25,611 bases of DNA, taken from positions 1,239 to 26,849 of the forward strand of contig BRYA01000566.1 in assembly GCA_030267965.1 (NCBI GenBank), written 5' to 3'. Under the pieces are notes generated by a model. That model was not told the origin of the DNA and did not search any database. It saw only the letters and a list, made by a program, of their open reading frames with translations. A program made the translations under genes and the position numbers. Origin of the DNA: Triparma columacea (Eukaryota > Sar > Bolidophyceae > Parmales > Triparmaceae). The number at the start of each line of letters is the position of its first letter. Positions within the stretch are counted from its first letter, which is position 1. Below, piece by piece: positions 1 through 8,853 of this stretch.

Positions 1-366
1 CGGTCAGCAGCAACAACGGCAGCAACAACAGCGACAGACGCCATTCGGGGGGGGGGTTGGGTTCGGTCAGCAGCAACAACGGCAGCAACAACAGCAACAG
101 CGACAGACGCCCTTTGGCGGTGGGGTTGGGTTCGGTCAGCAGCAACAACGGCAGCAACAACAGCGACAGACGCCATTCGGGGGGGGGGTTGGGTTCGGTC
201 AGCAGCAACAACGGCAGCAGCAGCAGCAGCAGCAGCAGACGCCCTTTGGCGGTGGTGTTGGGTTCGGTCAGCAGCAACAACGGCAGCAGCAGCAGCAGCA
301 GCAGCAGACGCCCTTTGGCGGTGGGGTTGGGTTCGGTCAGCAGCAACAACGGCAGCAGCAAGTTAA
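1..366. repeat. Coding minisatellite, 63/69-bp units
   Basis: The word ttcggtcag recurs at 62, 131, 194, 263 and 332 (spacings 69, 63, 69, 69), with a partial copy at the left edge. Length differences are multiples of three and come from CAG/CAA expansion, so the reading frame is kept. Runs of 8-9 G occur in the first units (50-57 and 179-188). Confidence 0.9.
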
Positions 367-736
367 CCCATTCGGAGGAGGACAACAACAGCAAGGGAAC
401 CCATTCATTTTCGGAGGAGGACAGCAACAACAGCAAGGGAACCCGTTCGGAGGAGGACAACAACAGCAAGGGAACCCATTCATTTTCGGAGGAGGACAGC
501 AACAACAGCAAGGGAACCCGTTCGGAGGAGGACAACAACAACAAGGGAACCCATTCATTTTCGGAGGAGGACAGCAACAACAGCAAGGGAACCCGTTCGG
601 AGGAGGACAACAACAACAACAAGGGAACCCATTCGGAGGAGGGCAGCAACAGCAAACACCGTTTGGGGGGGGGGGGGGCTTCGGGCAGCAACAGCAACAA
701 CCAAACAACCCATTCGGAGGCAACAACAGCAACAGC

Positions 737-768
<32 letters not shown>

Positions 769-898
769 CCGAGGTGGATTCGGTGGGGGGCAACAAAACA
801 AGCCATTCGGAGGCGGGGGGGGGGGAGGAAATAACAACCCTTTTAATCGAGGGGGAGGGGGGGGGAACCATTTTGGGGGGGGGGGGTTCAGGAGGTGA
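2..898 (+). CDS. Gln-rich FG/NPF-repeat protein, C-terminal part (5' end outside window)
   Basis: The reading frame is open from the left edge to a TGA at 896-898 and is almost entirely repeats. About 120 residues consist of 21- or 23-residue units of the form FGQQQQRQQQQRQTPFGGGVG. These are followed by 25-residue units alternating NPFGGGQQQQG and NPFIFGGGQQQQQG, then a poly-Asn stretch and a Gly-rich tail ending NHFGGGGFRR. This frame was preferred to the overlapping Ser- or Cys/Pro-rich frames because it alone gives recurrent FG and NPF motifs. Phe-Gly motifs in a polar background are typical of FG nucleoporins, while NPF motifs bind EH domains in epsin-like endocytic adaptors. The visible part cannot separate these, and no folded domain is present. 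The gene converges on the helicase fragment, with a 63-bp spacer between stops. Confidence 0.6.
367..660. repeat. Second coding minisatellite, about 75-78-bp units
   Basis: Alternating short and long units each begin with ttcggaggagga and end with caagggaaccc. Together they encode NPFGGGQQQQ(Q)G-NPFIFGGGQQQQQG. Three full units are followed by degenerate ones, and every length change is a multiple of three. Confidence 0.85.
719..770. repeat. CAA/CAG trinucleotide microsatellite
   Basis: A nearly pure run of caa with two cag interruptions. In the chosen frame it is read as aac/agc and gives a poly-Asn stretch in the FG/NPF protein. Confidence 0.85.
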
Positions 899-961
899 TG
901 AGGAGGCGGGTAATAGAAAAGATTCGTTTTGTGCAGAAACCAAATCTTTCCCGCGTTACCC

Positions 962-1757
962 TCACTTCTTAACAGCATAAGCCTCCCCTTGATCCATAGA
1001 CTCTCCCCCTGGCATGTCCCTAGAAAAAGCGCGCCAGTACTTGAACGGATGCTCCTTCTTTGTGACCTCCCAAGCCTCCTCAAACGCTACCCTGACCTCC
1101 TCCGGTAGAACCTCCCTCCTAGCCCTCTCGCACCTCCACGTTCCCGTTCGCCGTGATATCGTAACCCTTCGCCATCGCCTGCGTCGCCTTTTTATCGTAG
1201 CTCCCGGGCTTGGCCTCGACCCCGTCGATGAAACCGTTCTCAAGGCAGTAGTCAAGGTAAGGACCGAAGCTCCTCTTGTCGTACTGGAGCGTCTGGGCGT
1301 GACCGAGGACCACGAGACCCCTCTGCGCCCTGGTTATGGCGACATTGCAGCGCCGCCAGTCGCGGAGGAACCCGACGCTTCCGTTGTTGTTGGCGCGGAC
1401 GGCAGAGAATATTATAAGGGCCTTTTCGCGACCCTGGAAGCCGTCCACCGAGCTGATCTCGAGGTTTTTTGGTGTCGGGGGTGGGGGCATGTTGTTATTA
1501 TATGTCCCCCCCCCCCCAAAGCCCGGCATGTTCCAGCGCTGTTCGTACATCTGCCTCTCGTGCATGGTCTGCTGTTTCGCCTCGTCCCTGGCCCACCTTA
1601 GGGTCTGCCTGAGCAGCCGAACCTGCGCGCTGTAGGGGGAGATAATGCCAATGAGACATTGGAGGAGACATTGGGACAATAATTGGGAAATTGACGTATC
1701 TATATGTTCTAAAGAGTCCCAAATCGCCACAAATGTGTCCTCGTTGTGATTTTTGCT
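962..1757 (-). pseudogene. UPF1/SEN1-type superfamily 1 helicase, C-terminal fragment with frameshift
   Basis: The reading begins after a possible AG acceptor at 1758-1759. It shows the motif IV region IGIISPYSAQ, motif V SVDGFQGREKALI and motif VI RRCNVAITRAQRGLVVLGH, which mark the second RecA domain of UPF1/SEN1-like RNA/DNA helicases. A TAG at 1119-1121 closes this frame, but a plausible tail (EVLPEEVRVAFEEAWEVTKK) continues one frame over to a TGA at 962-964. One extra G at 1122-1124, or a +1 shift at the TAG, would explain this. No Walker A, Walker B or motif III can be found on this strand before the next gene at 2175, and the sequence upstream is AT-rich and non-coding in appearance. 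A low-complexity insert (GFGGGGTYNNNMPPPPTPK) precedes motif V. It is most likely a decayed or truncated copy; a misassembly that lost the 5' half is the alternative. Confidence 0.6.
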
Positions 1758-2174
1758 CTGTTACTTGAGAAATTTTGTCTCCCTCAAAAATCGGACTGTG
1801 AGGGCCATTATGCTAAATTTTCTGACGCATTGACGGCTTTAATGCTTATATCAATTTGATGTTTCGCCCCATCTCCACCGTCAAGACAAGACTAAAAAGT
1901 TTGAAACGATTTTGACGCGATTTCACCCCTCCTCCTCCTCTGCACCCCTCCCTTGCCTATTGGCTAATTTCTAATCAAGTTAGTGCCAATTTGGTCCTCT
2001 GAATTTTAAAGAAAGACGCCACGAACTCTTCTCGCTTGTCCGTCAACTACCTGGATATCAATCCCTCTCCACCTCTCTCCTCCGTCGGCTTTCCTTCCTC
2101 TCAAATCTTCCCCCCCCCTGTCCCGTCCCCCCACAACACTTCCACTTTTACCCATCTAATACCCCTCTAATATC
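1758..2174. promoter_or_regulatory. Intergenic region upstream of the RNase-kappa-like gene
   Basis: About 400 bp without a convincing coding frame on either strand. The left part is AT-rich. The last 150 bp before the ATG at 2175 are strongly C/T-rich (2061-2170), as expected for a pyrimidine-rich promoter and 5' leader. No TATA box was recognised with confidence. Confidence 0.35.
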
Positions 2175-2492
2175 ATGGGTCTCGTGACACCTTCGTGTTG
2201 TGCGATCTTCTCTATCTGTGGGGCAGTGTTTTTGTGCTCAATTGGTTTGATTCTTTCTTCTAGTGGCTCACTTTACATCAAGGGCATAGAAGATCCCGAT
2301 AAGGCGTCCACCACTGCGTACCTCGCTGCCGGTTGCTACGCGTCCACCTTCGTGCTATCCCTCCTCTTCATGATCAAGGATCGCCGCACCGATAGAAGCG
2401 GTTCCTACGACGAGGCAGGTTACGAGAGGTTGGGAGGGGGGGAGGAGGCTAAATCTCTTTTGGAGAGGAGCAAACAGTACGGAACTTACTAA
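2175..2492 (+). CDS. Small two-helix membrane protein, RNase kappa / V-ATPase subunit f-like
   Basis: This 105-residue protein starts at the only suitable ATG and has no intron. It has a Cys-containing start (MGLVTPSCC), a first membrane helix at about residues 8-28, a short loop (SGSLYIKGIEDPDKAST), a second helix at about 45-66 beginning AYLAAGCYAS, and a charged cytosolic tail with Tyr residues. Size, helix spacing and the Y-x-AAG-x-Y element at the start of helix 2 match the RNase kappa family, now known as an accessory subunit of the V-ATPase membrane sector. The tail is longer and more charged than I expect for animal members. If the assignment holds, it acts at acidic endomembranes. 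The match rests on architecture and one short motif, so another small tetraspan-like or two-helix family is possible. Confidence 0.5.
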   Translation: MGLVTPSCCAIFSICGAVFLCSIGLILSSSGSLYIKGIEDPDKASTTAYLAAGCYASTFVLSLLFMIKDRRTDRSGSYDEAGYERLGGGEEAKSLLERSKQYGTY

Positions 2493-2588
2493 GCGCGGGG
2501 GGTGGCGGGCGGCGGCTGATTTAAGCGACGAAAAAGAATACAACCTTGCCATATTTAGCAAAATTTGTTTAATTGCAATAAGTCCTCC

Positions 2589-5500
2589 TCATGCGGCACC
2601 AGTCGCACTAGCACCCGACACACTCCTCTTTCGATACACCCCCTCCCCCCCCTCCAGCCCCCCCACCTCCAGTCCTTGCCCCTCCGACCTCCTTTGCCTC
2701 AAATCAAAGATCCTGAGGCATCCAACGATAGCGCACACGACCAGGAAGAGAACATCGCCTGGAATGCTGTCCCTGAACTCCTGGATCACCATGATATAGT
2801 CGAGGACGCTACCGAGAGTCTCCGCCCCATGGTTCTCAACGAGCCCGAACATCCCCCCGACGATGTACCTCGTGCAAATGTAGATGGCACAGAAGATCAT
2901 CACTATGCTCACCACTCCTCCTCCCTCCCCCCCCATCCATCCCGCCTTTCCCCGCTTGCTGCTTCTCCAATGGCGAGGCTTCCCCCTGTACCTGTATGCC
3001 TCCCCAAGCAGGTCCGCCAGCTCCTCCTTCCTGCTCAGAGCCTTCTTGAGCCCGTCCACAGCTTTTCCATCCCCCCCCTTGGGACTCTTGACGATGCCGT
3101 TCTCAAAGTCCCTAACCTTTCCCTCTGTGTTCTTGAGTTCCCTCTCCAACTCCTCCACCGTTTGCATTACATTGAACCTGTTCTTGTCCTCGAGCGCCCA
3201 GTAATCTTCAGGTGGCCCAACAATGCCCTCAAAGATGCCCTTGAGAACCTGCGAGTGAAAGAGGTTAGTTTAAGAATGAACTGCGCTCTTTGCCCCTCTT
3301 CGCTATTCCTCGCCGCACATCTCACCTCCTCCCCGTAACCCCCAATCAAGTCCACCCCAAAAATCGCCACCATTGTTGCGCTTTTTAGGGCCAAGCCCCA
3401 ACCCCCAGGCTGTATGAGGATGGTGCTTCGGACCATCGAATCGTAAATTGGCTTTTCGCGCGTTGTAGACTTCCGCCTCTGCTTTCGCGTCCCTGAATTA
3501 ATGTTGAGCTCTCTGTGGATGTGGTGGAATTTGACGGGGGAGACAGTGGTGCAGCAGTGAAGGGTGGAAGGGAACTTGACTTCCTCCTCATTCTCCGAAT
3601 CCTTGACACGATATCTTCCCCTCTGCCTTTCCCAGAATTCTTCCTTCATGCCCTCCTCGCCATCCTTTTCGCTCTCCTTCTTCCACCTCTCCCACTCCTT
3701 CTCGTGCTCCTCCCCAAATGGCTCGAACGTGAGCACAAATGCGCCCTCCTCCGTCAACTCCCAACGCCTCACGCACAAAAAAGACCGCGGTCCAACCGTG
3801 ATACCGCTCGAACCCCAAAAGGTAACTGTCACCGCCTTGACGCGCACCTCGACGACGTCAGCAAAGGAACCCAGAGCTGCGACACTTACAACCTCGGTAA
3901 TGCTTCCCTCTCCGCCACCCATGTTCATGGCCCTCACGAAAGCATCAGGGGCGTTCAGCCGCGTAGGAAGTTTGTACCTCCTAGCGCCGCCCAACTCGTT
4001 GTATTTGTAACCCATGATCTGGCCCCCCTTGAGTTTGGACTGGGGGGGACGTGTGTGGAGGGAGGAGCGAAGCGATGACCAAAGGGTTCGGTTAGGCTTT
4101 AAATGCTCTGAAGGATTCGTGCAACGGCCGAAGCGAGCCCGAAGGTTGTCTGGTAATTTATTATATAAATTTTCAGATTGCCCCATCTCACCTCCCTCTC
4201 GACCCTCCAACCACCAGTAGCCATGTTCCACTGACCGCCCCCAGCGCACCAGACCCGCATATCCACCGTCTTAACATTACGGGGCAAGAACCTCCAGTGC
4301 ACTCTCTTGAGGTAGCCCATGATGATTTTCATTCCGAGACCCTTGAGACCACTGAGTTTTACCTCCTCCCTCGCAGTTGCTCCCCAGACGTTCCCCCTAT
4401 CCGGTCTCCCCTCGTTCAAATCTCTCGCCTTGATGAGCAGCCTCCTGAATCGTTCGACCTCCGCCTTCTTCGGCCCCCCAATGACAACACAGTGGACGGA
4501 CTTGTCCCCGACACTGTTAAACCCAACGGCTGCGCGACATGGAGGGTGTTAGCGAGGGTGCGCGATGGTGTCAAGCGGGAGCGGCAACTCAGACTTCTCT
4601 CATTATCCAAACTCACCCCCTCCTCCAGCGACCGCCCCCATGCCGAGTGCGACGAGCACAGGCACAGCCGCGAGGCCGCCGCTGACGGCAGTGACCGCTA
4701 TACCAGCAGCGACGGCAGCTGCGGTTCCCGAAGCCCCGGCAACAGCGTTCTGAATCCTGCTGTTGGAATTCGGCTGCTGAGAGGTGTTGGCGATGTGGGT
4801 CTTTAGCTTGAAGTACTGCCGGAATTGTGTGGACTGATATTGGGTGTGGGCGAGATTTGCGAGGTTCGCAGGGTCGCTCGTCGCGTTCGTCGTAGTGTAC
4901 AGGGAAGGGAGGGGAGGTTGAGAAGAGGACGTCGAGGGTGTGGGTATAATAAGCGTGAAGCAATACAGCGGAATTTGAGGCTTCTGAGGCTGCGAAGGGG
5001 GAGGGGTGAGATGGGGGTTGGGTGGGTGGGGTGGGGGGGACGAAGTGGTCTGGCTGCAAGGCTTGTCGTGCGGACGCAGAGGAGGTACAAGCGAGGGCAC
5101 TTATCTTCCTCACCTTCTGAGCCTTTTCCTCCTCCTTCTTAGCAGCCGCCACAGCCGCAGCTGCTTTGCCATCATTTATCGTCGTCACTTCCGTCATTAC
5201 ACTTCCAGTAAGATAATACTTTCCCTTGCTTTTTGAGCACATTTTGTCGCCCCGTCCATCTGTCTCGTTGGTATAATAGTGCAGGATCCAGGAGGGTGGG
5301 GAAGTAGCAGAGGCGGAAGTAGAGACGAGGCGAAAATATCTAGATGTCATGGAGCGCGTATTAGGGCCTCGCTTCAGGAGAGTTCCAGAGTACATGCAAG
5401 GGGGGGCCCCAGCAGCAAGGGCCGCCCTTCGACCAGAAGAGGAAGGAGTCGGCTTCGACTTCGACTGGGAGGCCGAGGAAGAAGAAGACGAGGAGGATGA

Positions 5501-5820
5501 CGAAGAGGAGGAGCCGGCGGCGGAGGATGACCGCGACGAGTTCATGTTTGAGGTGCCCCGATTCCCCAGCGGTATTGGAACTAGGTTTGCCTGACGCGGC
5601 TTGGTTGCAGGGGGCGTAGTAGAATGATCACCCGATGGGGGCGGAGTATACCGACCATCGGGCCTTGTATGATCCTGTGAAAGTGGAGAGGAGAGGTTGT
5701 ATGAGCATGGCAGGGGAAGCGGAAGAGGATATGAGGAGAGTTTGATTATGAGTTTTTGTGAACATTACGGAGGACATAGATACTTACGAACATGAATCTA
5801 CTCGGGTTAGGTTGATTCAT
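2589..5820 (-). CDS. PH-START domain membrane protein (6 exons)
   Basis: Exons, read on the minus strand: 5820-5788, 5674-5114, 4989-4617, 4529-4192, 4039-3326, 3248-2589. All junctions are GT-AG and the phases agree, giving 892 residues. The start MNQPNPSRFMF lies just before a perfect gtaagt donor. A Ser-rich tract precedes a PH domain at about 105-260 (YSGTLLKRG, then SRYFRLVS, then PLYCFTLII). PH domains bind phosphoinositides or proteins. A Gly/Ala-rich hydrophobic stretch at about 280-322 may insert in membranes. A START-like lipid-binding domain follows (about 400-640; key segment GPRSFLCVRRWELTEEGAFVL). A charged or coiled region then leads to two membrane helices at about 785-810 and 838-854. 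The PH-START order recalls plant EDR2-like proteins and CERT, but I see no DUF1336. The likely role is lipid sensing or transfer at a membrane contact. It is divergent from the TSPO gene and convergent with the gene at 2175. Confidence 0.7.
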
Positions 5821-5949
5821 CTTTATAAGAGACCGCTTGGATGCGGGTTTAAAATGCAAAGCAAGTGAGTTGTCCAGTGCCCCAGTCGGACCCAGTGTCA
5901 AATAAAAATTCGTCAGGGGGATCAAAAAGAGAACAATTTTTGAGGTATA
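5821..5949. promoter_or_regulatory. Short bidirectional promoter region
   Basis: Only 129 bp separate the start codons of the divergent PH-START (-) and TSPO-like (+) genes, so the two must share promoter sequence. The spacer is AT-rich near the TSPO start (caaataaaaattcg). No specific factor site was recognised. Confidence 0.5.
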
Positions 5950-6739
5950 ATGAGAGCAAATTACCCAATACTATTGCTTGGAGTTGCTATATTGGGTAAT
6001 ATTTCACACGGATTTAACGTTCCGATGCCCTCGAGACACTCAGGGAGAATAAACACAAAAGGGGTCCATTCGTCGAGGATGAAAACAAACCAAGAATCGC
6101 TGGAGCTCAGGGCGCATAGCGCAGTACCTTGGGTGGTAGGCTCAATTCTTGGTGGCTGCACAGGAACGCCGCTGGTCATCAAGGCAACGTCCAGTTGGTA
6201 CAGGGAAATTGAGTTGCCAAATTTCACTCCCCCAGACAAGATCTTCGCGCCCGTTTGGACGGCGTTGTATGGGACCGTGGGCTACGTTGGGTGGGCGATA
6301 CACAATGCGGTTGGTTGGAAAAGGTGCGTGTTGATCGATGCGATGAGGTGATGAGTGTTTCCCTCTGTTTTGTTACCCCCCCTAACCAACCCTAACCAAA
6401 ATCTACTCTCTTAGTTTCGCATTGAGATTTTACGCCTTTCACTACGTCCTAAATCTCCTCTGGGCTCCGCTGTTCTTTGGACTCCAGAGGATAAGGGCAG
6501 CTCAGGTCCTCAATTTCTTCCTCCTTGCCTCCTTGGGCAGTGTGATGGCCGCCTTTTTGTCAATCTCTCCGCTGTGTTCCATCCTCCTCACCCCTTACTT
6601 TGCATGGCTCTCGTTCGCTACGGTGCTGAATGGTGCAATTTGCAGGCTGAATCCCACGGTGAAGGGGTACAACGAGGCGATGTTGCAAGCTGGGATACAA
6701 AGGTTGAGGGCAGAGGCAGGGAAGCGGGCGGGGCTTTAA
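5950..6739 (+). CDS. TSPO/MBR family protein, probably plastid-targeted
   Basis: Two exons, 5950-6323 and 6415-6739, joined in phase 2 by a 91-bp intron with CTAAC elements before the acceptor; 232 residues. The family core starts near residue 65 and contains the signature LPNFTPPDKIFAPVWTALYG, then helices with LNLLWAPLFFG and FATVLNGAICRLNP. That makes five membrane helices, as in tryptophan-rich sensory protein / translocator protein, which binds tetrapyrroles and sterols in bacterial, mitochondrial and plastid membranes. The N-terminus adds a hydrophobic signal peptide (residues 1-21) directly followed by Phe22 and a Ser/Arg/Lys-rich stretch without acidic residues. That is the layout of heterokont bipartite plastid targeting signals, where Phe follows the signal peptidase site. 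Plastid location is therefore inferred; the family call is firm. Confidence 0.85.
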
Positions 6740-6833
6740 CGTGTGTACAATAATGTGTAATGTGTAGTGCGCTGTGATTTACTTTATGAAACAATTTTAA
6801 AGAGAAGGCTTATTATACTCCTTCATGCCCCTC

Positions 6834-8613
6834 TTACTCAATGACCTTGGAGATGACTCCAGTTCCGACAGTCCTTCCTCCCTCCCTCATGTTGAACCTC
6901 AAACCCTGCTCCATAGCAATGGGCGCGATGAGCTCGATGTCGAGCGCGGCATTATCTCCCGGCATAACCATTTCGGTTCCCTCCTTGAGGTGGAGGGCCC
7001 CGGTGATGTCCGCGGTACGGAAGAAGAACTGGGGTCTGTAATTGCTGAAGAAGGGGGTGTGCCTCCCTCCCTCGTCCTGGGTGAGCACGTAGCACTCCGC
7101 CTCGAACTTCTTTCCGGTGGCGATGGATCCGGGCGCCGAAAGGACCTGGCCACGGCGGACGTCCTCGCGCTTGGTTCCGCGGAGAAGAGCACCAATGTTG
7201 TCACCAGCCATTCCAGAGTCCAGGAGCTTTTTGAACATCTCCACTCCTTCGCAAGTGGGGGGAGGGCATGGGGAGGGGGAGGGGGAGGAGGGGTGTTAGT
7301 AAGGCAGGGCGGAGACAATCAAAGTTGGTAAGACCCGAAAAAAGATGTCGCAAAAGATGGGGCGACAGAAGTCCAACTGAAATGGACAGGCCGCACGGAG
7401 TTATCCTATAATGCCAAACCAAATATTATCCCAAATGCTAATCAAACACCTGCTAATTGAGGCCCGTAGGCGACTATCAGGCATTCAAGTTTGACTTGGT
7501 TGCGAAAAACACAGATGGAAGAACGGAAGAGGAAAAGGCAAAAAAAACAAACAAACGAAACCCCCACGAACACGCACACGCACAAAAGTGACGGCACCCA
7601 CTTGTTCCCCCCCCCCCCCCTTTTCCTTACCTGTGCATGTGGTACTCTGGTTCTGGTCGAGTCCGACGATATCCACGCTGTCCCCGATGTTGATGGTCCC
7701 CTGTTCGACCCTCCCCGTGACGACCGTCCCCCTCCCAGCGATGGAGAACACGTCCTCTATAGGCATGAGGAAGGGCTTATCAAGGTCCCTTACGGGCTCA
7801 GGGATGAACTCGTCACATGCCTCCATGAGCTCAAGGACAGCAGAGGAACCGATCTCAGGGGTCTTACCCTCGGCGGCGGCGAGGGCGGAACCGCGGATGA
7901 TGGGGGTGTCGTCACCGGGGAAGTCGTAGAAGTCAAGGAGCTCCCTGATCTCCATCTCGACAAGCTCTAGGAGCTCCTCGTCGTCGACCATGTCGACCTT
8001 GTTCAGGAAGACGACGAGGGCGGGGATGCCGACCTGCTTGGCTAGGAGGATGTGCTCCCTCGTCTGGGGCATAGGGCCGTCGGTGGCGGCAACGACGAGG
8101 ATCCCGCCGTCCATCTGGGCGGCACCGGTGATCATGTTCTTGACGTAATCAGCGTGACCCGGGCAGTCGATGTGACCGTAGTGGCGGTTGAGGGTCTCGT
8201 ACTCAATGTGGGCGGTGTTGATGGTGATCTTCCTGGCCTTCTCCTCGGGAGCCTTGTCAATGTCCTCGTAGGACATGGCCTCACTCCAACCCTTCTCACT
8301 GAGGACCTTGGTGATGGCCTGGGTGAGCGTAGTCTTACCGTGATCGACGTGACCGATGGTACCGATGTTTACGTGGGGCTTGTCACGGCTGAAGGTAGAA
8401 AGGTCACTGGTAAGCACAGCGGTGGCACGAGGAGCCAAACCGCGGGCCGCCAGGCGGGAAGTTAAACGGGAACTCAATTGAGACTACGAGGGGGAATGGA
8501 AGGGGAATGGTATAGGTGTTAGCGACGATATGCGGAGATGTTTGGAGATGAGTGAGTGTGATTATGAGAGAGACGGAATCGTCGGAATCGTCGAGCGGGT
8601 GGACAGTCATCAT
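6834..8613 (-). CDS. TUFM: Mitochondrial translation elongation factor EF-Tu
   Basis: The main exon, 8483-7631, joins exon 7246-6834 in phase 1 across a 384-bp intron. It carries all EF-Tu GTPase motifs: GHVDHGKT (G1), [12 protein letters not shown] (G3), NKVD (G4) and SAL (G5). Domains 2 and 3 follow, ending [17 protein letters not shown]-Tu delivers aminoacyl-tRNA to the ribosome. The bacterial type with an Arg/Ser/Leu-rich amphipathic leader ([20 protein letters not shown]) points to the mitochondrial matrix. The body exon has no suitable ATG, so a small first exon is needed. The ATG at 8613-8611 with a weak donor at 8604 or 8574 gives phase 0 to the AG at 8485-8484; this part is uncertain. 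One oddity is that the conserved RGITI of switch I reads RKITI here. The 3' end is close to the TSPO gene, so the two are convergent. Confidence 0.9.
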
Positions 8614-8853
8614 ATTTTCATCCTATGGTTGTTGTTGAGTATTTAAATTGTGATATATGGTTTATAAATGATATATTATGGAGATTCAATACAAATGAAT
8701 AGTCTATATATTGATATTAGTTACATACAAGCATAACCCTAAAAGAAGGCGAAATGTGGTGGAAGAGGACAGGTCAATCAACCAAGGAAACCAACCCTCC
8801 AATCCCACAAAAGAACAAACAGCACACAAAAACTCCTCTTTAACGATATTTGA
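8614..8853. promoter_or_regulatory. AT-rich bidirectional promoter region
   Basis: Spacer between the divergent EF-Tu (-) and CobW-like (+) genes. Positions 8640-8725 are markedly AT-rich with several TATA-like words (tatatatt, tttataaatg). No coding frame here looks real. Confidence 0.4.

Noticed and set aside
1..900. CRISPR-like regular repeats
   Set aside because: Eukaryotic coding minisatellite with variable unit length and no unique spacers.
57..980. Long Ser/Asn/Thr-rich open frame on the plus strand
   Set aside because: It is the off-frame reading of the CAG/CAA minisatellites and begins at TTG; the frame at position 2 gives the coherent FG/NPF repeats.
337..1083. Cys/Pro-rich open frame on the minus strand
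   Set aside because: It is the antisense of the same repeats; homopolymeric Cys and Pro blocks have no protein character.
2565..3338. Plus-strand open frame opposite the last exon of the PH-START gene
   Set aside because: Shadow frame; the minus strand has splice sites, coiled-coil and membrane helices.
6376..6400. Telomere-like ccctaaccaaccctaacc
   Set aside because: Two short units inside a TSPO intron just before the acceptor; better explained as branch-site sequence.
6825..7331. Plus-strand open frame opposite the EF-Tu C-terminus
   Set aside because: Mirror of a highly biased coding strand; the minus strand encodes conserved EF-Tu.
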